DNA of 64,000 bases, taken from assembly GCA_036245805.1 (NCBI GenBank), contig BTRK01000002.1, forward strand, positions 14,625,067 to 14,689,066, given 5' to 3'. The translations under genes and the position numbers were made by a program. The notes below the pieces were generated by a model, which searched no databases, was not told where the DNA came from, and saw only the letters and a program-made list of their open reading frames with translations. This DNA comes from Pristionchus mayeri. Its lineage: Eukaryota; Nematoda; Chromadorea; Rhabditida; Neodiplogasteridae. Position 1 is the stretch's first letter. Each line of letters starts with the position of its first letter. Shown here one piece after another: positions 10,553 through 24,400 of the stretch.

Positions 10553-13500
10553 TCAGATCCCTTCTCTGTCGGTCAAGAACGCTGTGAACTGTAAAGCATA
10601 TCATATGCCGCATATACATATATGTGAAAGATAGTGCAAATGACTGGAATTTCATTGAAAATGTGTCCCTCTGAACAAGAATGGAGGAGAAGGTTTATCC
10701 TCAACGGTAAAAGTCCTTTCGCAACGACTCAGTGTCACCCATTAAGTATTCGATATTTTCACAATCACACTCTGCTCATTATCGAAGCTTCTTTCTGAAG
10801 TGAAGTCGAAGCCAATGCAGATCGTCGTTCCACTCACCCTCATCGAGTGATTCCATCGAGATCTACTCGTGAGAGACGGCTTGTGCACGCTGTTCACCTG
10901 GAAATAGATGCCTTACAGCTAGCTTTCATTTCATTTTTTTCGTTATTTTTGTAGTCGAATACAATGGACTCAAATTAATTTTAGACTTGTTGTGGGCAAT
11001 TGAGAAAACCGTGAAGCATAACGCGAAAAGAGAAAACGGAATGCGAAAAATGTAATGATATAGTTTCTTCATTTCCTGAATCGTTACATGTGAAATAAGA
11101 TAAAAATAGGCGAAGTTGAGAAACGGATATTACGTTCCGACAGAATCGTAGATTTACCTCGTGTTCAGGGATTTCGCTGCTCAATCGAGGCCCGCTTCTG
11201 GTAACTCCCAGTGATTCGAGCATCATCTCCACAACGGCATAGCTGCAGTCGACCGAGAAACTTCCGCCGCGAGTGGCGATTGTCTGGAGTAGTGATGTCA
11301 GTCAATTGACTCTCTGTTTTTATTTCTCTCTCGCAAGCGCGATAGAAGAGGGGCACATGTCAATTATAGGCACTGCCTGTTTTGTGACTGCAGATGTGCG
11401 ATGAAAGAAAATTCGAAATCACAAAATTCTAGAGGAGAATTACTATGGAGTATCGATTACTGACGCAAAAAAAATTTGGGCACACCTTTCTGGCTTCTTC
11501 AAGTGCTTCAGAGGTTATCTGCAGAGTTCCCAATGCCAGATCGAGCGAAGAATGCTTTGAGACGAGAGCGAGAAGAGTCGAATCATCTACTTCTGGAGAG
11601 CACAGAGGCTGCAATCAAAACAATATTCTCTCTGGCACTACGGGCATGAGAGATCATGCATGAGTATCAATCACAGATTTCTTGATTAATCGATCATGTC
11701 CATTCGCTATCTCAATTCTGGAGCAACCCAATGTCGCACCACGGCTTAGCCAGGAAGTACTCTCTTCATTCCGCGTGCTCGCTCACCGGCTACAGATAAA
11801 GCAGAATGAAGGGAGCCATCTTTTGCCATGCCTACATCTACACTCACGCTGCTCGACGATAGATGAAGGACGGAAACTGGAGGGAGATTCAGAAGATTCC
11901 CTCGATCGATGTGTTGATCGTTGAGATAGAGGGAGAGATGGCCGCTGATGCGCATGCTGCCGAGCATTTCGAAGACTCTGGAAACGATCGTTAGTCTCTC
12001 GATATCACATGCTATTCCTCTATCTGGCAAGACAACATTGGCAATGAAGAGCGCCCATAGACGATGTGGCTCAAGGAGTAGGGTTCTCTTATTGGAAAAT
12101 TTTAGTGAAATGTTCGGGTAAGTTTCTCTTGCGCTAAATTAACAAACAGCCATCAACTATATAGAACCCGTGAAACACCGAAAATACGGCAACAATTTTC
12201 CAATAAGAGAACCGTATCTAGGAGTGAATGTTGCTGGCAGTGTGCCAACAACTCTGTCTCTCTTCGCTCAGAACACTCTCGCGATTCATGTAAGATGCCT
12301 CAGAAAGTACCTCGGATGATAAGTTTCACTCGTGAGAAAGAGAAAGAGCCGTTCGCACTCAAAAGATTTTGTAAGATGCACAAGACACTTCATCCTATTC
12401 TCCGATACATTGAAATTGACCTGGAACACCCAGGGTAATATGTCGATCAATTGATTTATCTTTTATCTTACGAGCCCGATTCTCTAAGAGTCGAACAACA
12501 CGCAGTACAACATTTTTGCGAAAACTTGTGAAAAGGGGTTCTCAAGGGTGCTGAACACACTGGTCAACTTCATTTTGCGTTATCTCGACCGGTTGAGCCA
12601 GGCTGCATGTAGGCACCATCTACAATTTAGCCGATAACTCTTGAACAGATTTATGAAACTTCTTCAAAATTGGACAGAAGATGGGCTGGATGACTTAGAT
12701 TCTAACGATATTAAATTTGCATATACTTTATAATGTTAAAAAACTCAAAATTGTGTTCTCGAATACAAGACAAATGTGGAGGCTAGAAATTACACAGGGA
12801 GATGCGCCTAGTACTGGGGATAATTTTTCGTATGCAGGGTATTGGGTTTAAGTTCTGCTCCTTTTAGTTACGTTAATTTTTCTGACTCATTTCCGTGTCG
12901 GAGCCGTGCATCATTGTGCGGAGAGTGAGAAATGAAGTGAGATTCAATTGCTAGATAAAATTTCCTAGAGAAAATCATCCAAAAACACGTAGGCGAAAGT
13001 GAAACTCATTTAATTGCTCACTCTACGCACAATGATGCGCGGCTCCGACACGGAAATGAGTCAGAAAAATTAACGTAACTAAAAGGAGCAGAACTTAAAC
13101 CCAATACCCTGCATACGAAAAATTATCCCCAGAACTAGGCGCATCTCACTGTGTAATTTCTAGCCTCCACATTTGCCTTATATTCGAGAACACAATTTTT
13201 AGGTTTTTAGCATGTTGAGAAACATGCAAATTTAAGATCGTTAGAATCTAAGTCATCCAGTTCATCTTCTGTCCAATTTTGAAGAAGTTTCATAAATCTG
13301 TTCAAGAGGTATCGGCTAAATTGTAGATGGTGCCTACATGCAGCCTGGCTCAACCGGTCGAGATAACGCAAAATGAAGATGACCGTTGTATTCAGCACCC
13401 TCAAGAACCCCTTTCCACAAGTTTTCGTAAAAACGCTGTCCCAGACCCTTTCGGACTTTGTCCGACTCTTAGAGAATCGGGCTCTTACATCCCTGATTCG

Positions 13501-14267
13501 AATGTAGCCGATACATGCACGTCTGTATAGTTTGCCCATGAGAAGAATGAAAGCGGTTAGAGGAGAAGCAGGGATGCGAGTCTTCTGAAAAAAATTGTCT
13601 TTCTCTTTTAGAAAAATAATGAAAACACCCATGGAAACCCTGCTGGTACCTTTTATATCCCTGTAGAAGAAGCTGGTTCAATTTTAAAAAAAGATCATTC
13701 TCGCCAATTTCGAAAAGATTACCTTGCTGAGTAATCCCAAAATCGAAATTGATCCGCCTGAAGAAGTTCTGCGATCGACAGTCTGACATACTTGTTATAA
13801 TCTAGTCTATCTCAGATATTTGATCGACTAGAATGTTAATTTGAAATTCCGTAACTGTAGAAAAGTTGCTTTCTCACCTGTGCCAGATCTAGGAAGGAGC
13901 TTGAGTCGTAATCAGTTTGTGCAATCAATACCAACATTGCCTTGCAAGTAGCGCGGATTTTTTTTCGATCCTCAACATGAATATTTCGCCGTTTCATATG
14001 TTACTATAGCCTTCCATGTTGGCAATTTTGCATGATTTTTTAGTAAGTTTCAAGTGCACTAAATAACTGACGAGAGCTATACAGCATTTGAAACATACTC
14101 AAAAATATTATTTAAAAAATTTATCCAAAAAGGAAAATCCTAGATTTTAACTCCAAAGTGATGTTACTTTGCGTGATGATATTGATGAGAAGTTCCGAAG
14201 GGAGGTCCATAAGAGTGACTCCCTTCGTTGTCTTCTTCGAAGTTTCTTCCTCCGATGATGTAGGCAT
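10553..14267 (-). CDS. F-box-like protein, many small exons
   Basis: Proposed exons (minus): 14267-14168, about 13970-13878, 13790-13723, 13660-13489, 12420-12311, 11977-11848, 11608-11486, 11283-11158, 10897-10838 and a tentative last exon 10588-10553. From 13878 downward every junction agrees in phase. Exon 1 encodes a charged leader then MDLPSELLINII, the classic F-box start. Exon 2 encodes DRKKIRATCKAML, matching the next F-box helix; the exon 1-2 join is unresolved because of a phase conflict. Later exons contain LYLNDQHIDRGNLLNLPP and STLLALVSKHSSLDLALG, a leucine-rich, repeat-like substrate region. The intron 13488-12421 is almost wholly a 1-kb palindrome, and the next carries a MITE. 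Exact function and target are unknown. Confidence 0.6.
12081..12214. mobile_element. MITE with TA target sites (family A, copy 1)
   Basis: Ends are GGGTTCTCTTATTGGAAAAT and its inverted match ending ...TAAGAGAACC; TA flanks both sides (12079-12080, 12215-12216), as for Tc1/mariner-type elements. A second copy lies at about 57570-57706. The interior is AT-rich and non-coding. It is inserted in an intron of the F-box-like gene. Confidence 0.7.
12472..13484. mobile_element. 1.0-kb palindromic (foldback) element
   Basis: Two arms of about 480-500 bp in inverted orientation meet near 12978. The outer ends are GAGCCCGATTCTCTAAGAGT at 12472 and its complement ending at 13484. The arms differ by scattered substitutions, including the spans around 12530-12640 and 13310-13425. 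There is no coding frame beyond chance. It fills nearly the whole intron between two F-box-like exons, beginning a few bases after the donor at 13488. The superfamily is not determined. Confidence 0.8.
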
Positions 14268-14289
14268 TGCAATCAATATTATTCAACGA

Positions 14290-14785
14290 GGATGTGTAGA
14301 CTCATAGCAATGGCCATACACATGCGCAACCAAGCATGTGAACATACTCAAGAGACGCATACTGACATACGACGCTTATCCTGTGGCCGTTCTTATCACA
14401 GGTCTTCTGAGAGATTGCATGAAATGGAGACTCCCTTTTACAAACTGTTCAGATTGCTTCAGTCGGAACCCCAGTTTGGTGGTTGATGTACCTGAGGCCT
14501 AGTAACATTCAGCAAAGTTTTTGGAGCCGTGAATTGAAAATTGCCTAAAAGCCGGCTCTCACCATTTTGAAATTTCAAAAATTCATATCCCCCTTCAAAG
14601 TTGAGTAAATGAGTCGCTAAAAAAACTAAAATGGAGTAGAATAACTTTGTGGTTGAAGAGAAATTGAAATGAACACAAGATAATGGCGAAAATCCAAAAA
14701 GTTTGGATTTTGGAATGAGAAAAATCTAGAAAAATGCAGTTCCTAAAAAATAAAATCATTACAGTCGGCGCTGAATTGCTCGCCG
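14290..14785. repeat. Dispersed repeat segment shared with 54.24-54.46 kb
   Basis: Stretches such as GAGATTGCATGAAATGGAGA (about 14410), CCTAAAAGCCGGCT (about 14546) and AAAGTTGAGTAAATGAGTC (about 14597) recur in the same order with mismatches at about 54250, 54382 and 54440. The same element family therefore lies on both sides of the satellite. Confidence 0.55.
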
Positions 14786-14789
14786 GTCG

Positions 14790-15296
14790 GTGCGATTTTC
14801 GCTCCGTCAATTATTGCATTTTCCATTCCTCCTTTCTCTTCCCTTCATCTTTACAATGACTCCAGCTACCAGAGCCGCCTCAAAAACTTCTGCTGCTCTA
14901 CCTCCGAACTTGCCTGAGAATGTCAACAAGATCATGGAACTTCTGGAGTCATTGCATGCAAAAATCGACGCCCTCCCTAAATGTGAGTGCAACTCATTGC
15001 GTGAAGAGCTCTCAGATCTGAAGAAGCTGATTGTCAAGCCACTCGATTCGATTTCCACTCCTCCTCCCGAGACCACCTATGCGGCTGTCAAGAAGGCACT
15101 CTCTGATGCCGCTACCTACGCGGACAAAGCAAAGCGCGCTGTGTGGGTTGGTCGTGAAGAATGTTCTATTCAGGAAGAGACTCTCGCCTCCGACCAGAAA
15201 GCCATCGAGGTTCTCTGTGCTGAGCTCAACGACCCCTCCATCACGAAGGCACTCTCTGATGGAGACATTCGCCATCATCATTCGCCATCGGAATAA
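14790..15296 (+). pseudogene. Truncated retrotransposon ORF1-like frame
   Basis: A 168-codon frame; a more natural start is the internal ATG at 14856 (MTPATRAASKTSAAL). It shows a predicted coiled-coil helix (VNKIMELLESLHAKIDAL), a proline-rich linker (STPPPETTYAAV), and a tail DQKAIEVLCAELNDPS...GDIRHH. That tail resembles the conserved core of nematode LINE ORF1 proteins, in which a segment of the form RAVVVG...LC..L is followed by RHP. The frame stops just where the RNA-binding part should continue, and no RT frame follows, so it is probably a truncated copy. The family call is from pattern recall only. Confidence 0.45.
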
Positions 15297-15483
15297 ACCA
15301 GAGTTTGATCAAATGACTCTCTTCATTCCGCGTGCTCTCTCACCGGTCTGCCCGGCAAGAGATATCGAGCTTGCTCGTTATCCCATTAATGGAACGAGTC
15401 CTTTGTGATGAGTCATGAGTCCCTACTTTCACCTCACTCATCAGTCCTTGTGCAACCCGTCGTTGAGCTCATCTTCCTTAAAG
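15297..15483. repeat. 5' edge copy of the long ancestral satellite unit
   Basis: Contains parts absent from the 228-bp monomer but present in the diverged units at 53.4-56.2 kb, such as ACTCTCTTCATTCCGCGTGC (15318) and CAACCCGTCGTTGAGCTCAT (15454). It runs without a break into the first regular monomer. The first of these motifs also occurs at 11759 within the F-box-like gene region, so the unit is dispersed. Confidence 0.75.
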
Positions 15484-18400
15484 TCCTTCCCTAGTTCTAA
15501 TCTAATTTACTCAACGGGTGACTGCATCGAATCAGCACATGTGAGAAGAGACTTGTTTCTGTCTCCCAAATGATCTACTATTTCTCGTGTTATTCATTCG
15601 ATATTTTTAGTTTTTAATTCTAAGACCGGCTTTTTGCTGATCAATCTCATTGAAGACCACCACGAGATGAGCGACCTCTGAAACATAACTCTACCTTCTT
15701 ACTCCTCACCGTGCTTCCTTAGTTCTAATCTAATTTACTCAACGGGTGACTGCATCGAATCAGCACATGTGAGAAGAGGCTTGTTTCTGTCTCCCAAATG
15801 ATCTACTATTTCTCGTGTTATTCATTCGATATTTTTAGTTTTTAATTCTAAGACCGGCTTTTTGCTGATCAATCTCATTGACGACTACCACGAGATGAGC
15901 GACCTCTGAAACATAACTCTACCTTCTTACTCCTCACCGTCCTTCCTTAGTTCTAATCTAATTTACTCAACGGGTGACTGCATCGAATCAGCACATGTGA
16001 GAAGAGGCTTGTTTCTGTCTCCCAAATGATCTACTATTTCTCGTGTTATTCATTCGATATTTTTAGTTTTTAATTCTAAGACCGGCTTTTTGCTGATCAA
16101 TCTCATTGACGACTACCACGAGATGAGCGACCTCTGAAACATAACTCTACCTTCTTACTCCTCACCGTCCTTCCTTAGTTCTAATCTAATTTACTCAACG
16201 GGTGACTGCATCGAATCAGCACATGTGAGAAGAGGCTTGTTTCTGTCTCCCAAATGATCTACTATTTCTCGTGTTATTCATTCGATATTTTTAGTTTTTA
16301 ATTCTAAGACCGGCTTTTTGCTGATCAATCTCATTGACGACTACCACGAGATGAGCGACCTCTGAAACATAACTCTACCTTCTTACTCCTCTCCGTCCTT
16401 CCTTAGTTCTAATCTAATTTACTCAACGGGTGACTGCATCGAATCAGCACATGTGAGAAGAGGCTTGTTTCTGTCTCCCAAATGATCTACTATTTCTCGT
16501 GTTATTCATTCGAAATTTTTAGTTTTTAATTCTAATACCGGCTTTTTGCTGATCAATCTCATTGAAGACCACTACGAGATGAGCGACCTCTGAAACATAA
16601 CTCAACCTTCTTACTCCTCACCGTCCTTCCTTAGTTCTAATCTAATTTACTCAACGGGTGACTGCATCGAATCTCATTGACGACTACCACACATGTGAGC
16701 ACATGTGAGACGAGGCTTGTTTCTGTCTCCCAAATGATCTACTATTTCTCGTGTTATTCATTCGATATTTTTAGTTTTTAATTCTAAGACCGGCTTTTTG
16801 CTGATCAATCTCATTGAAGACCACCACGAGATGAGCGACCTCTGAAACATAACTCAACCTTCTTACTCCTCACCGTCCTTCCTTAGTTCTAATCTAATTT
16901 ACTCAACGGGTGACTGCATCGAATCAGCACATGTGAGAAGAGGCTTGTTTCTGTCTCCCAAATGATCTACTATTTCTCGTGTTATTCATTCGATATTTTT
17001 AGATTTTAATTCTAAGACCGGCTTTTTGCTGATCAATCTCATTGACGACTACCACGAGATGAGCGACCTCTGAAACATAACTCTACCTTCTTACTCCTCA
17101 CCGTCCTTCCTTAGTTCTAATCTAATTTACTCAACGGGTGACTGCATCGAATCAGCACATGTGAGAAGAGGCTTGTTTCTGTCTCCCAAATGATCTACTA
17201 TTTCTCGTGTTATTCATTCGATATTTTTAGTTTTTAATTCTAAGACCGGCTTTTTGCTGATCAATCTCATTGACGACTACCACGAGATGAGCGACCTCTG
17301 AAACATAACTCTACCTTCTTACTCCTCTCCGTCCTTCCTTAGTTCTAATCTAATTTACTCAACGGGTGACTGCATCGAATCAGCACATGTGAGAAGAGGC
17401 TTGTTTCTGTCTCCCAAATGATCTACTATTTCTCGTGTCATTCATTCGAAATTTTTAGTTTTTAATTCTAATACCGGCTTTTTGCTGATCAATCTCATTG
17501 AAGACCACTACGAGATGAGCGACCTCTGAAACATAACTCAACCTTCTTACTCCTCACCGTCCTTCCTTAGTTCTAATCTAATTTACTCAACGGGTGACTG
17601 CATCGAATCTCATTGACGACTACCACACATGTGAGCACATGTGAGAAGAGGCTTGTTTCTGTCTCCCAAATGATCTACTATTTCTCGTGTTATTCATTCG
17701 ATATTTTTAGTTTTTAATTCTAAGACCGGCTTTTTGCTGATCAATCTCATTGACGACTACCACGAGATGAGCGACCTCTGAAACATAACTCTACCTTCTT
17801 ACTCCTCTCCGTCCTTCCTTAGTTCTAATCTAATTTACTCAACGGGTGACTGCATCGAATCAGCACATGTGAGAAGAGGCTTGTTTCTGTCTCCCAAATG
17901 ATCTACTATTTCTCGTGTTATTCATTCGAAATTTTTAGTTTTTAATTCTAATACCGGCTTTTTGCTGATCAATCTCATTGAAGACCACTACGAGATGAGC
18001 GACCTCTGAAACATAACTCAACCTTCTTACTCCTCACCGTCCTTCCTTAGTTCTAATCTAATTTACTCAACGGGTGACTGCATCGAATCTCATTGACGAC
18101 TACCACACATGTGAGCACATGTGAGACGAGGCTTGTTTCTGTCTCCCAAATGATCTACTATTTCTCGTGTTATTCATTCGATATTTTTAGTTTTTAATTC
18201 TAAGACCGGCTTTTTGCTGATCAATCTCATTGAAGACCACCACGAGATGAGCGACCTCTGAAACATAACTCAACCTTCTTACTCCTCACCGTCCTTCCTT
18301 AGTTCTAATCTAATTTACTCAACGGGTGACTGCATCGAATCAGCACATGTGAGAAGAGGCTTGTTTCTGTCTCCCAAATGATCTACTATTTCTCGTGTTA

Positions 18401-21400
18401 TTCATTCGATATTTTTAGATTTTAATTCTAAGACCGGCTTTTTGCTGATCAATCTCATTGACGACTACCACGAGATGAGCGACCTCTGAAACATAACTCT
18501 ACCTTCTTACTCCTCACCGTCCTTCCTTAGTTCTAATCTAATTTACTCAACGGGTGACTGCATCGAATCAGCACATGTGAGAAGAGGCTTGTTTCTGTCT
18601 CCCAAATGATCTACTATTTCTCGTGTTATTCATTCGATATTTTTAGTTTTTAATTCTAAGACCGGCTTTTTGCTGATCAATCTCATTGACGACTACCACG
18701 AGATGAGCGACCTCTGAAACATAACTCTACCTTCTTACTCCTCTCCGTCCTTCCTTAGTTCTAATCTAATTTACTCAACGGGTGACTGCATCGAATCAGC
18801 ACATGTGAGAAGAGGCTTGTTTCTGTCTCCCAAATGATCTACTATTTCTCGTGTCATTCATTCGAAATTTTTAGTTTTTAATTCTAATACCGGCTTTTTG
18901 CTGATCAATCTCATTGAAGACCACTACGAGATGAGCGACCTCTGAAACATAACTCAACCTTCTTACTCCTCACCGTCCTTCCTTAGTTCTAATCTAATTT
19001 ACTCAACGGGTGACTGCATCGAATCTCATTGACGACTACCACACATGTGAGCACATGTGAGAAGAGGCTTGTTTCTGTCTCCCAAATGATCTACTATTTC
19101 TCGTGTTATTCATTCGATATTTTTAGTTTTTAATTCTAAGACCGGCTTTTTGCTGATCAATCTCATTGACGACTACCACGAGATGAGCGACCTCTGAAAC
19201 ATAACTCTACCTTCTTACTCCTCTCCGTCCTTCCTTAGTTCTAATCTAATTTACTCAACGGGTGACTGCATCGAATCAGCACATGTGAGAAGAGGCTTGT
19301 TTCTGTCTCCCAAATGATCTACTATTTCTCGTGTTATTCATTCGAAATTTTTAGTTTTTAATTCTAATACCGGCTTTTTGCTGATCAATCTCATTGAAGA
19401 CCACTACGAGATGAGCGACCTCTGAAACATAACTCAACCTTCTTACTCCTCACCGTCCTTCCTTAGTTCTAATCTAATTTACTCAACGGGTGACTGCATC
19501 GAATCTCATTGACGACTACCACACATGTGAGCACATGTGAGAAGAGGCTTGTTTCTGTCTCCCAAATGATCTACTATTTCTCGTGTTATTCATTCGATAT
19601 TTTTAGTTTTTAATTCTAAGACCGGCTTTTTGCTGATCAATCTCATTGAAGACCACCACGAGATGAGCGACCTCTGAAACATAACTCTACCTTCTTACTC
19701 CTCACCGTCCTTCCTTAGTTCTAATCTAATTTACTCAACGGGTGACTGCATCGAATCAGGACATGTGAGAAGAGGCTTGTTTCTGTCTCCCAAATGATCT
19801 ACTATTTCTCGTGTTATTCATTCGATATTTTTAGTTTTTAATTCTAATACCGGCTTTTTGCTGATCAATCTCATTGAAGACCACCACGAGATGAGCGACC
19901 TCTGAAACATAACTCAACCTTCTTACTCCTCACCGTCCTTCCTTAGTTCTAATCTAATTTACTCAACGGGTGACTGCATCGAATCAGCACATGTGAGAAG
20001 AGGCTTGTTTCTGTCTCCCAAATGATCTACTATTTCTCGTGTTATTCATTCGATATTTTTAGTTTTTAATTCTAAGACCGGCTTTTTGCTGATCAATCTC
20101 ATTGACGACTACCACGAGATGAGCGACCTCTGAAACATAACTCTACCTTCTTACTCCTCACCGTCCTTCCTTAGTTCTAATCTAATTTACTCAACGGGTG
20201 ACTGCATCGAATCAGCACATGTGAGAAGAGGCTTGTTTCTGTCTCCCAAATGATCTACTATTTCTCGTGTTATTCATTCGATATTTTTAGTTTTTAATTC
20301 TAAGACCGGCTTTTTGCTGATCAATCTCATTGACGACTACCACGAGATGAGCGACCTCTGAAACATAACTCTACCTTCTTACTCCTCTCCGTCCTTCCTT
20401 AGTTCTAATCTAATTTACTCAACGGGTGACTGCATCGAATCAGCACATGTGAGAAGAGGCTTGTTTCTGTCTCCCAAATGATCTACTATTTCTCGTGTTA
20501 TTCATTCGAAATTTTTAGTTTTTAATTCTAATACCGGCTTTTTGCTGATCAATCTCATTGAAGACCACTACGAGATGAGCGACCTCTGAAACATAACTCA
20601 ACCTTCTTACTCCTCACCGTCCTTCCTTAGTTCTAATCTAATTTACTCAACGGGTGACTGCATCGAATCTCATTGACGACTACCACACATGTGAGCACAT
20701 GTGAGAAGAGGCTTGTTTCTGTCTCCCAAATGATCTACTATTTCTCGTGTTATTCATTCGATATTTTTAGTTTTTAATTCTAAGACCGGCTTTTTGCTGA
20801 TCAATCTCATTGACGACTACCACGAGATGAGCGACCTCTGAAACATAACTCTACCTTCTTACTCCTCTCCGTCCTTCCTTAGTTCTAATCTAATTTACTC
20901 AACGGGTGACTGCATCGAATCAGCACATGTGAGAAGAGGCTTGTTTCTGTCTCCCAAATGATCTACTATTTCTCGTGTTATTCATTCGAAATTTTTAGTT
21001 TTTAATTCTAATACCGGCTTTTTGCTGATCAATCTCATTGAAGACCACTACGAGATGAGCGACCTCTGAAACATAACTCAACCTTCTTACTCCTCACCGT
21101 CCTTCCTTAGTTCTAATCTAATTTACTCAACGGGTGACTGCATCGAATCTCATTGACGACTACCACACATGTGAGCACATGTGAGAAGAGGCTTGTTTCT
21201 GTCTCCCAAATGATCTACTATTTCTCGTGTTATTCATTCGATATTTTTAGTTTTTAATTCTAAGACCGGCTTTTTGCTGATCAATCTCATTGAAGACCAC
21301 CACGAGATGAGCGACCTCTGAAACATAACTCTACCTTCTTACTCCTCACCGTCCTTCCTTAGTTCTAATCTAATTTACTCAACGGGTGACTGCATCGAAT

Positions 21401-24400
21401 CAGGACATGTGAGAAGAGGCTTGTTTCTGTCTCCCAAATGATCTACTATTTCTCGTGTTATTCATTCGATATTTTTAGTTTTTAATTCTAATACCGGCTT
21501 TTTGCTGATCAATCTCATTGAAGACCACCACGAGATGAGCGACCTCTGAAACATAACTCAACCTTCTTACTCCTCACCGTCCTTCCTTAGTTCTAATCTA
21601 ATTTACTCAACGGGTGACTGCATCGAATCAGCACATGTGAGAAGAGGCTTGTTTCTGTCTCCCAAATGATCTACTATTTCTCGTGTTATTCATTCGATAT
21701 TTTTAGTTTTTAATTCTAAGACCGGCTTTTTGCTGATCAATCTCATTGACGACTACCACGAGATGAGCGACCTCTGAAACATAACTCTACCTTCTTACTC
21801 CTCACCGTCCTTCCTTAGTTCTAATCTAATTTACTCAACGGGTGACTGCATCGAATCTCATTGACGACTACCACACATGTGAGCACATGTGAGAAGAGGC
21901 TTGTTTCTGTCTCCCAAATGATCTACTATTTCTCGTGTTATTCATTCGATATTTTTAGTTTTTAATTCTAAGACCGGCTTTTTGCTGATCAATCTCATTG
22001 AAGACCACCACGAGATGAGCGACCTCTGAAACATAACTCTACCTTCTTACTCCTCACCGTCCTTCCTTAGTTCTAATCTAATTTACTCAACGGGTGACTG
22101 CATCGAATCAGGACATGTGAGAAGAGGCTTGTTTCTGTCTCCCAAATGATCTACTATTTCTCGTGTTATTCATTCGAAATTTTTAGTTTTTAATTCTAAT
22201 ACCGGCTTTTTGCTGATCAATCTCATTGAAGACCACTACGAGATGAGCGACCTCTGAAACATAACTCAACCTTCTTACTCCTCACCGTCCTTCCTTAGTT
22301 CTAATCTAATTTACTCAACGGGTGACTGCATCGAATCTCATTGACGACTACCACACATGTGAGCACATGTGAGAAGAGGCTTGTTTCTGTCTCCCAAATG
22401 ATCTACTATTTCTCGTGTTATTCATTCGATATTTTTAGTTTTTAATTCTAAGACCGGCTTTTTGCTGATCAATCTCATTGAAGACCACCACGAGATGAGC
22501 GACCTCTGAAACATAACTCAACCTTCTTACTCCTCACCGTCCTTCCTTAGTTCTAATCTAATTTACTCAACGGGTGACTGCATCGAATCAGCACATGTGA
22601 GAAGAGGCTTGTTTCTGTCTCCCAAATGATCTACTATTTCTCGTGTTATTCATTCGATATTTTTAGTTTTTAATTCTAAGACCGGCTTTTTGCTGATCAA
22701 TCTCATTGACGACTACCACGAGATGAGCGACCTCTGAAACATAACTCTACCTTCTTACTCCTCTCCGTCCTTCCTTAGTTCTAATCTAATTTACTCAACG
22801 GGTGACTGCATCGAATCAGCACATGTGAGAAGAGGCTTGTTTCTGTCTCCCAAATGATCTACTATTTCTCGTGTCATTCATTCGAAATTTTTAGTTTTTA
22901 ATTCTAATACCGGCTTTTTGCTGATCAATCTCATTGAAGACCACTACGAGATGAGCGACCTCTGAAACATAACTCAACCTTCTTACTCCTCACCGTCCTT
23001 CCTTAGTTCTAATCTAATTTACTCAACGGGTGACTGCATCGAATCTCATTGACGACTACCACACATGTGAGCACATGTGAGAAGAGGCTTGTTTCTGTCT
23101 CCCAAATGATCTACTATTTCTCGTGTTATTCATTCGATATTTTTAGTTTTTAATTCTAATACCGGCTTTTTGCTGATCAATCTCATTGAAGACCACCACG
23201 AGATGAGCGACCTCTGAAACATAACTCAACCTTCTTACTCCTCACCGTCCTTCCTTAGTTCTAATCTAATTTACTCAACGGGTGACTGCATCGAATCAGC
23301 ACATGTGAGAAGAGGCTTGTTTCTGTCTCCCAAATGATCTACTATTTCTCGTGTTATTCATTCGATATTTTTAGTTTTTAATTCTAATACCGGCTTTTTG
23401 CTGATCAATCTCATTGAAGACCACCACGAGATGAGCGACCTCTGAAACATAACTCAACCTTCTTACTCCTCACCGTCCTTCCTTAGTTCTAATCTAATTT
23501 ACTCAACGGGTGACTGCATCGAATCAGCACATGTGAGAAGAGGCTTGTTTCTGTCTCCCAAATGATCTACTATTTCTCGTGTTATTCATTCGATATTTTT
23601 AGTTTTTAATTCTAAGACCGGCTTTTTGCTGATCAATCTCATTGACGACTACCACGAGATGAGCGACCTCTGAAACATAACTCTACCTTCTTACTCCTCA
23701 CCGTCCTTCCTTAGTTCTAATCTAATTTACTCAACGGGTGACTGCATCGAATCAGCACATGTGAGAAGAGGCTTGTTTCTGTCTCCCAAATGATCTACTA
23801 TTTCTCGTGTTATTCATTCGATATTTTTAGTTTTTAATTCTAAGACCGGCTTTTTGCTGATCAATCTCATTGACGACTACCACGAGATGAGCGACCTCTG
23901 AAACATAACTCTACCTTCTTACTCCTCTCCGTCCTTCCTTAGTTCTAATCTAATTTACTCAACGGGTGACTGCATCGAATCAGCACATGTGAGAAGAGGC
24001 TTGTTTCTGTCTCCCAAATGATCTACTATTTCTCGTGTTATTCATTCGAAATTTTTAGTTTTTAATTCTAATACCGGCTTTTTGCTGATCAATCTCATTG
24101 AAGACCACTACGAGATGAGCGACCTCTGAAACATAACTCAACCTTCTTACTCCTCACCGTCCTTCCTTAGTTCTAATCTAATTTACTCAACGGGTGACTG
24201 CATCGAATCTCATTGACGACTACCACACATGTGAGCACATGTGAGAAGAGGCTTGTTTCTGTCTCCCAAATGATCTACTATTTCTCGTGTTATTCATTCG
24301 ATATTTTTAGTTTTTAATTCTAAGACCGGCTTTTTGCTGATCAATCTCATTGAAGACCACCACGAGATGAGCGACCTCTGAAACATAACTCTACCTTCTT

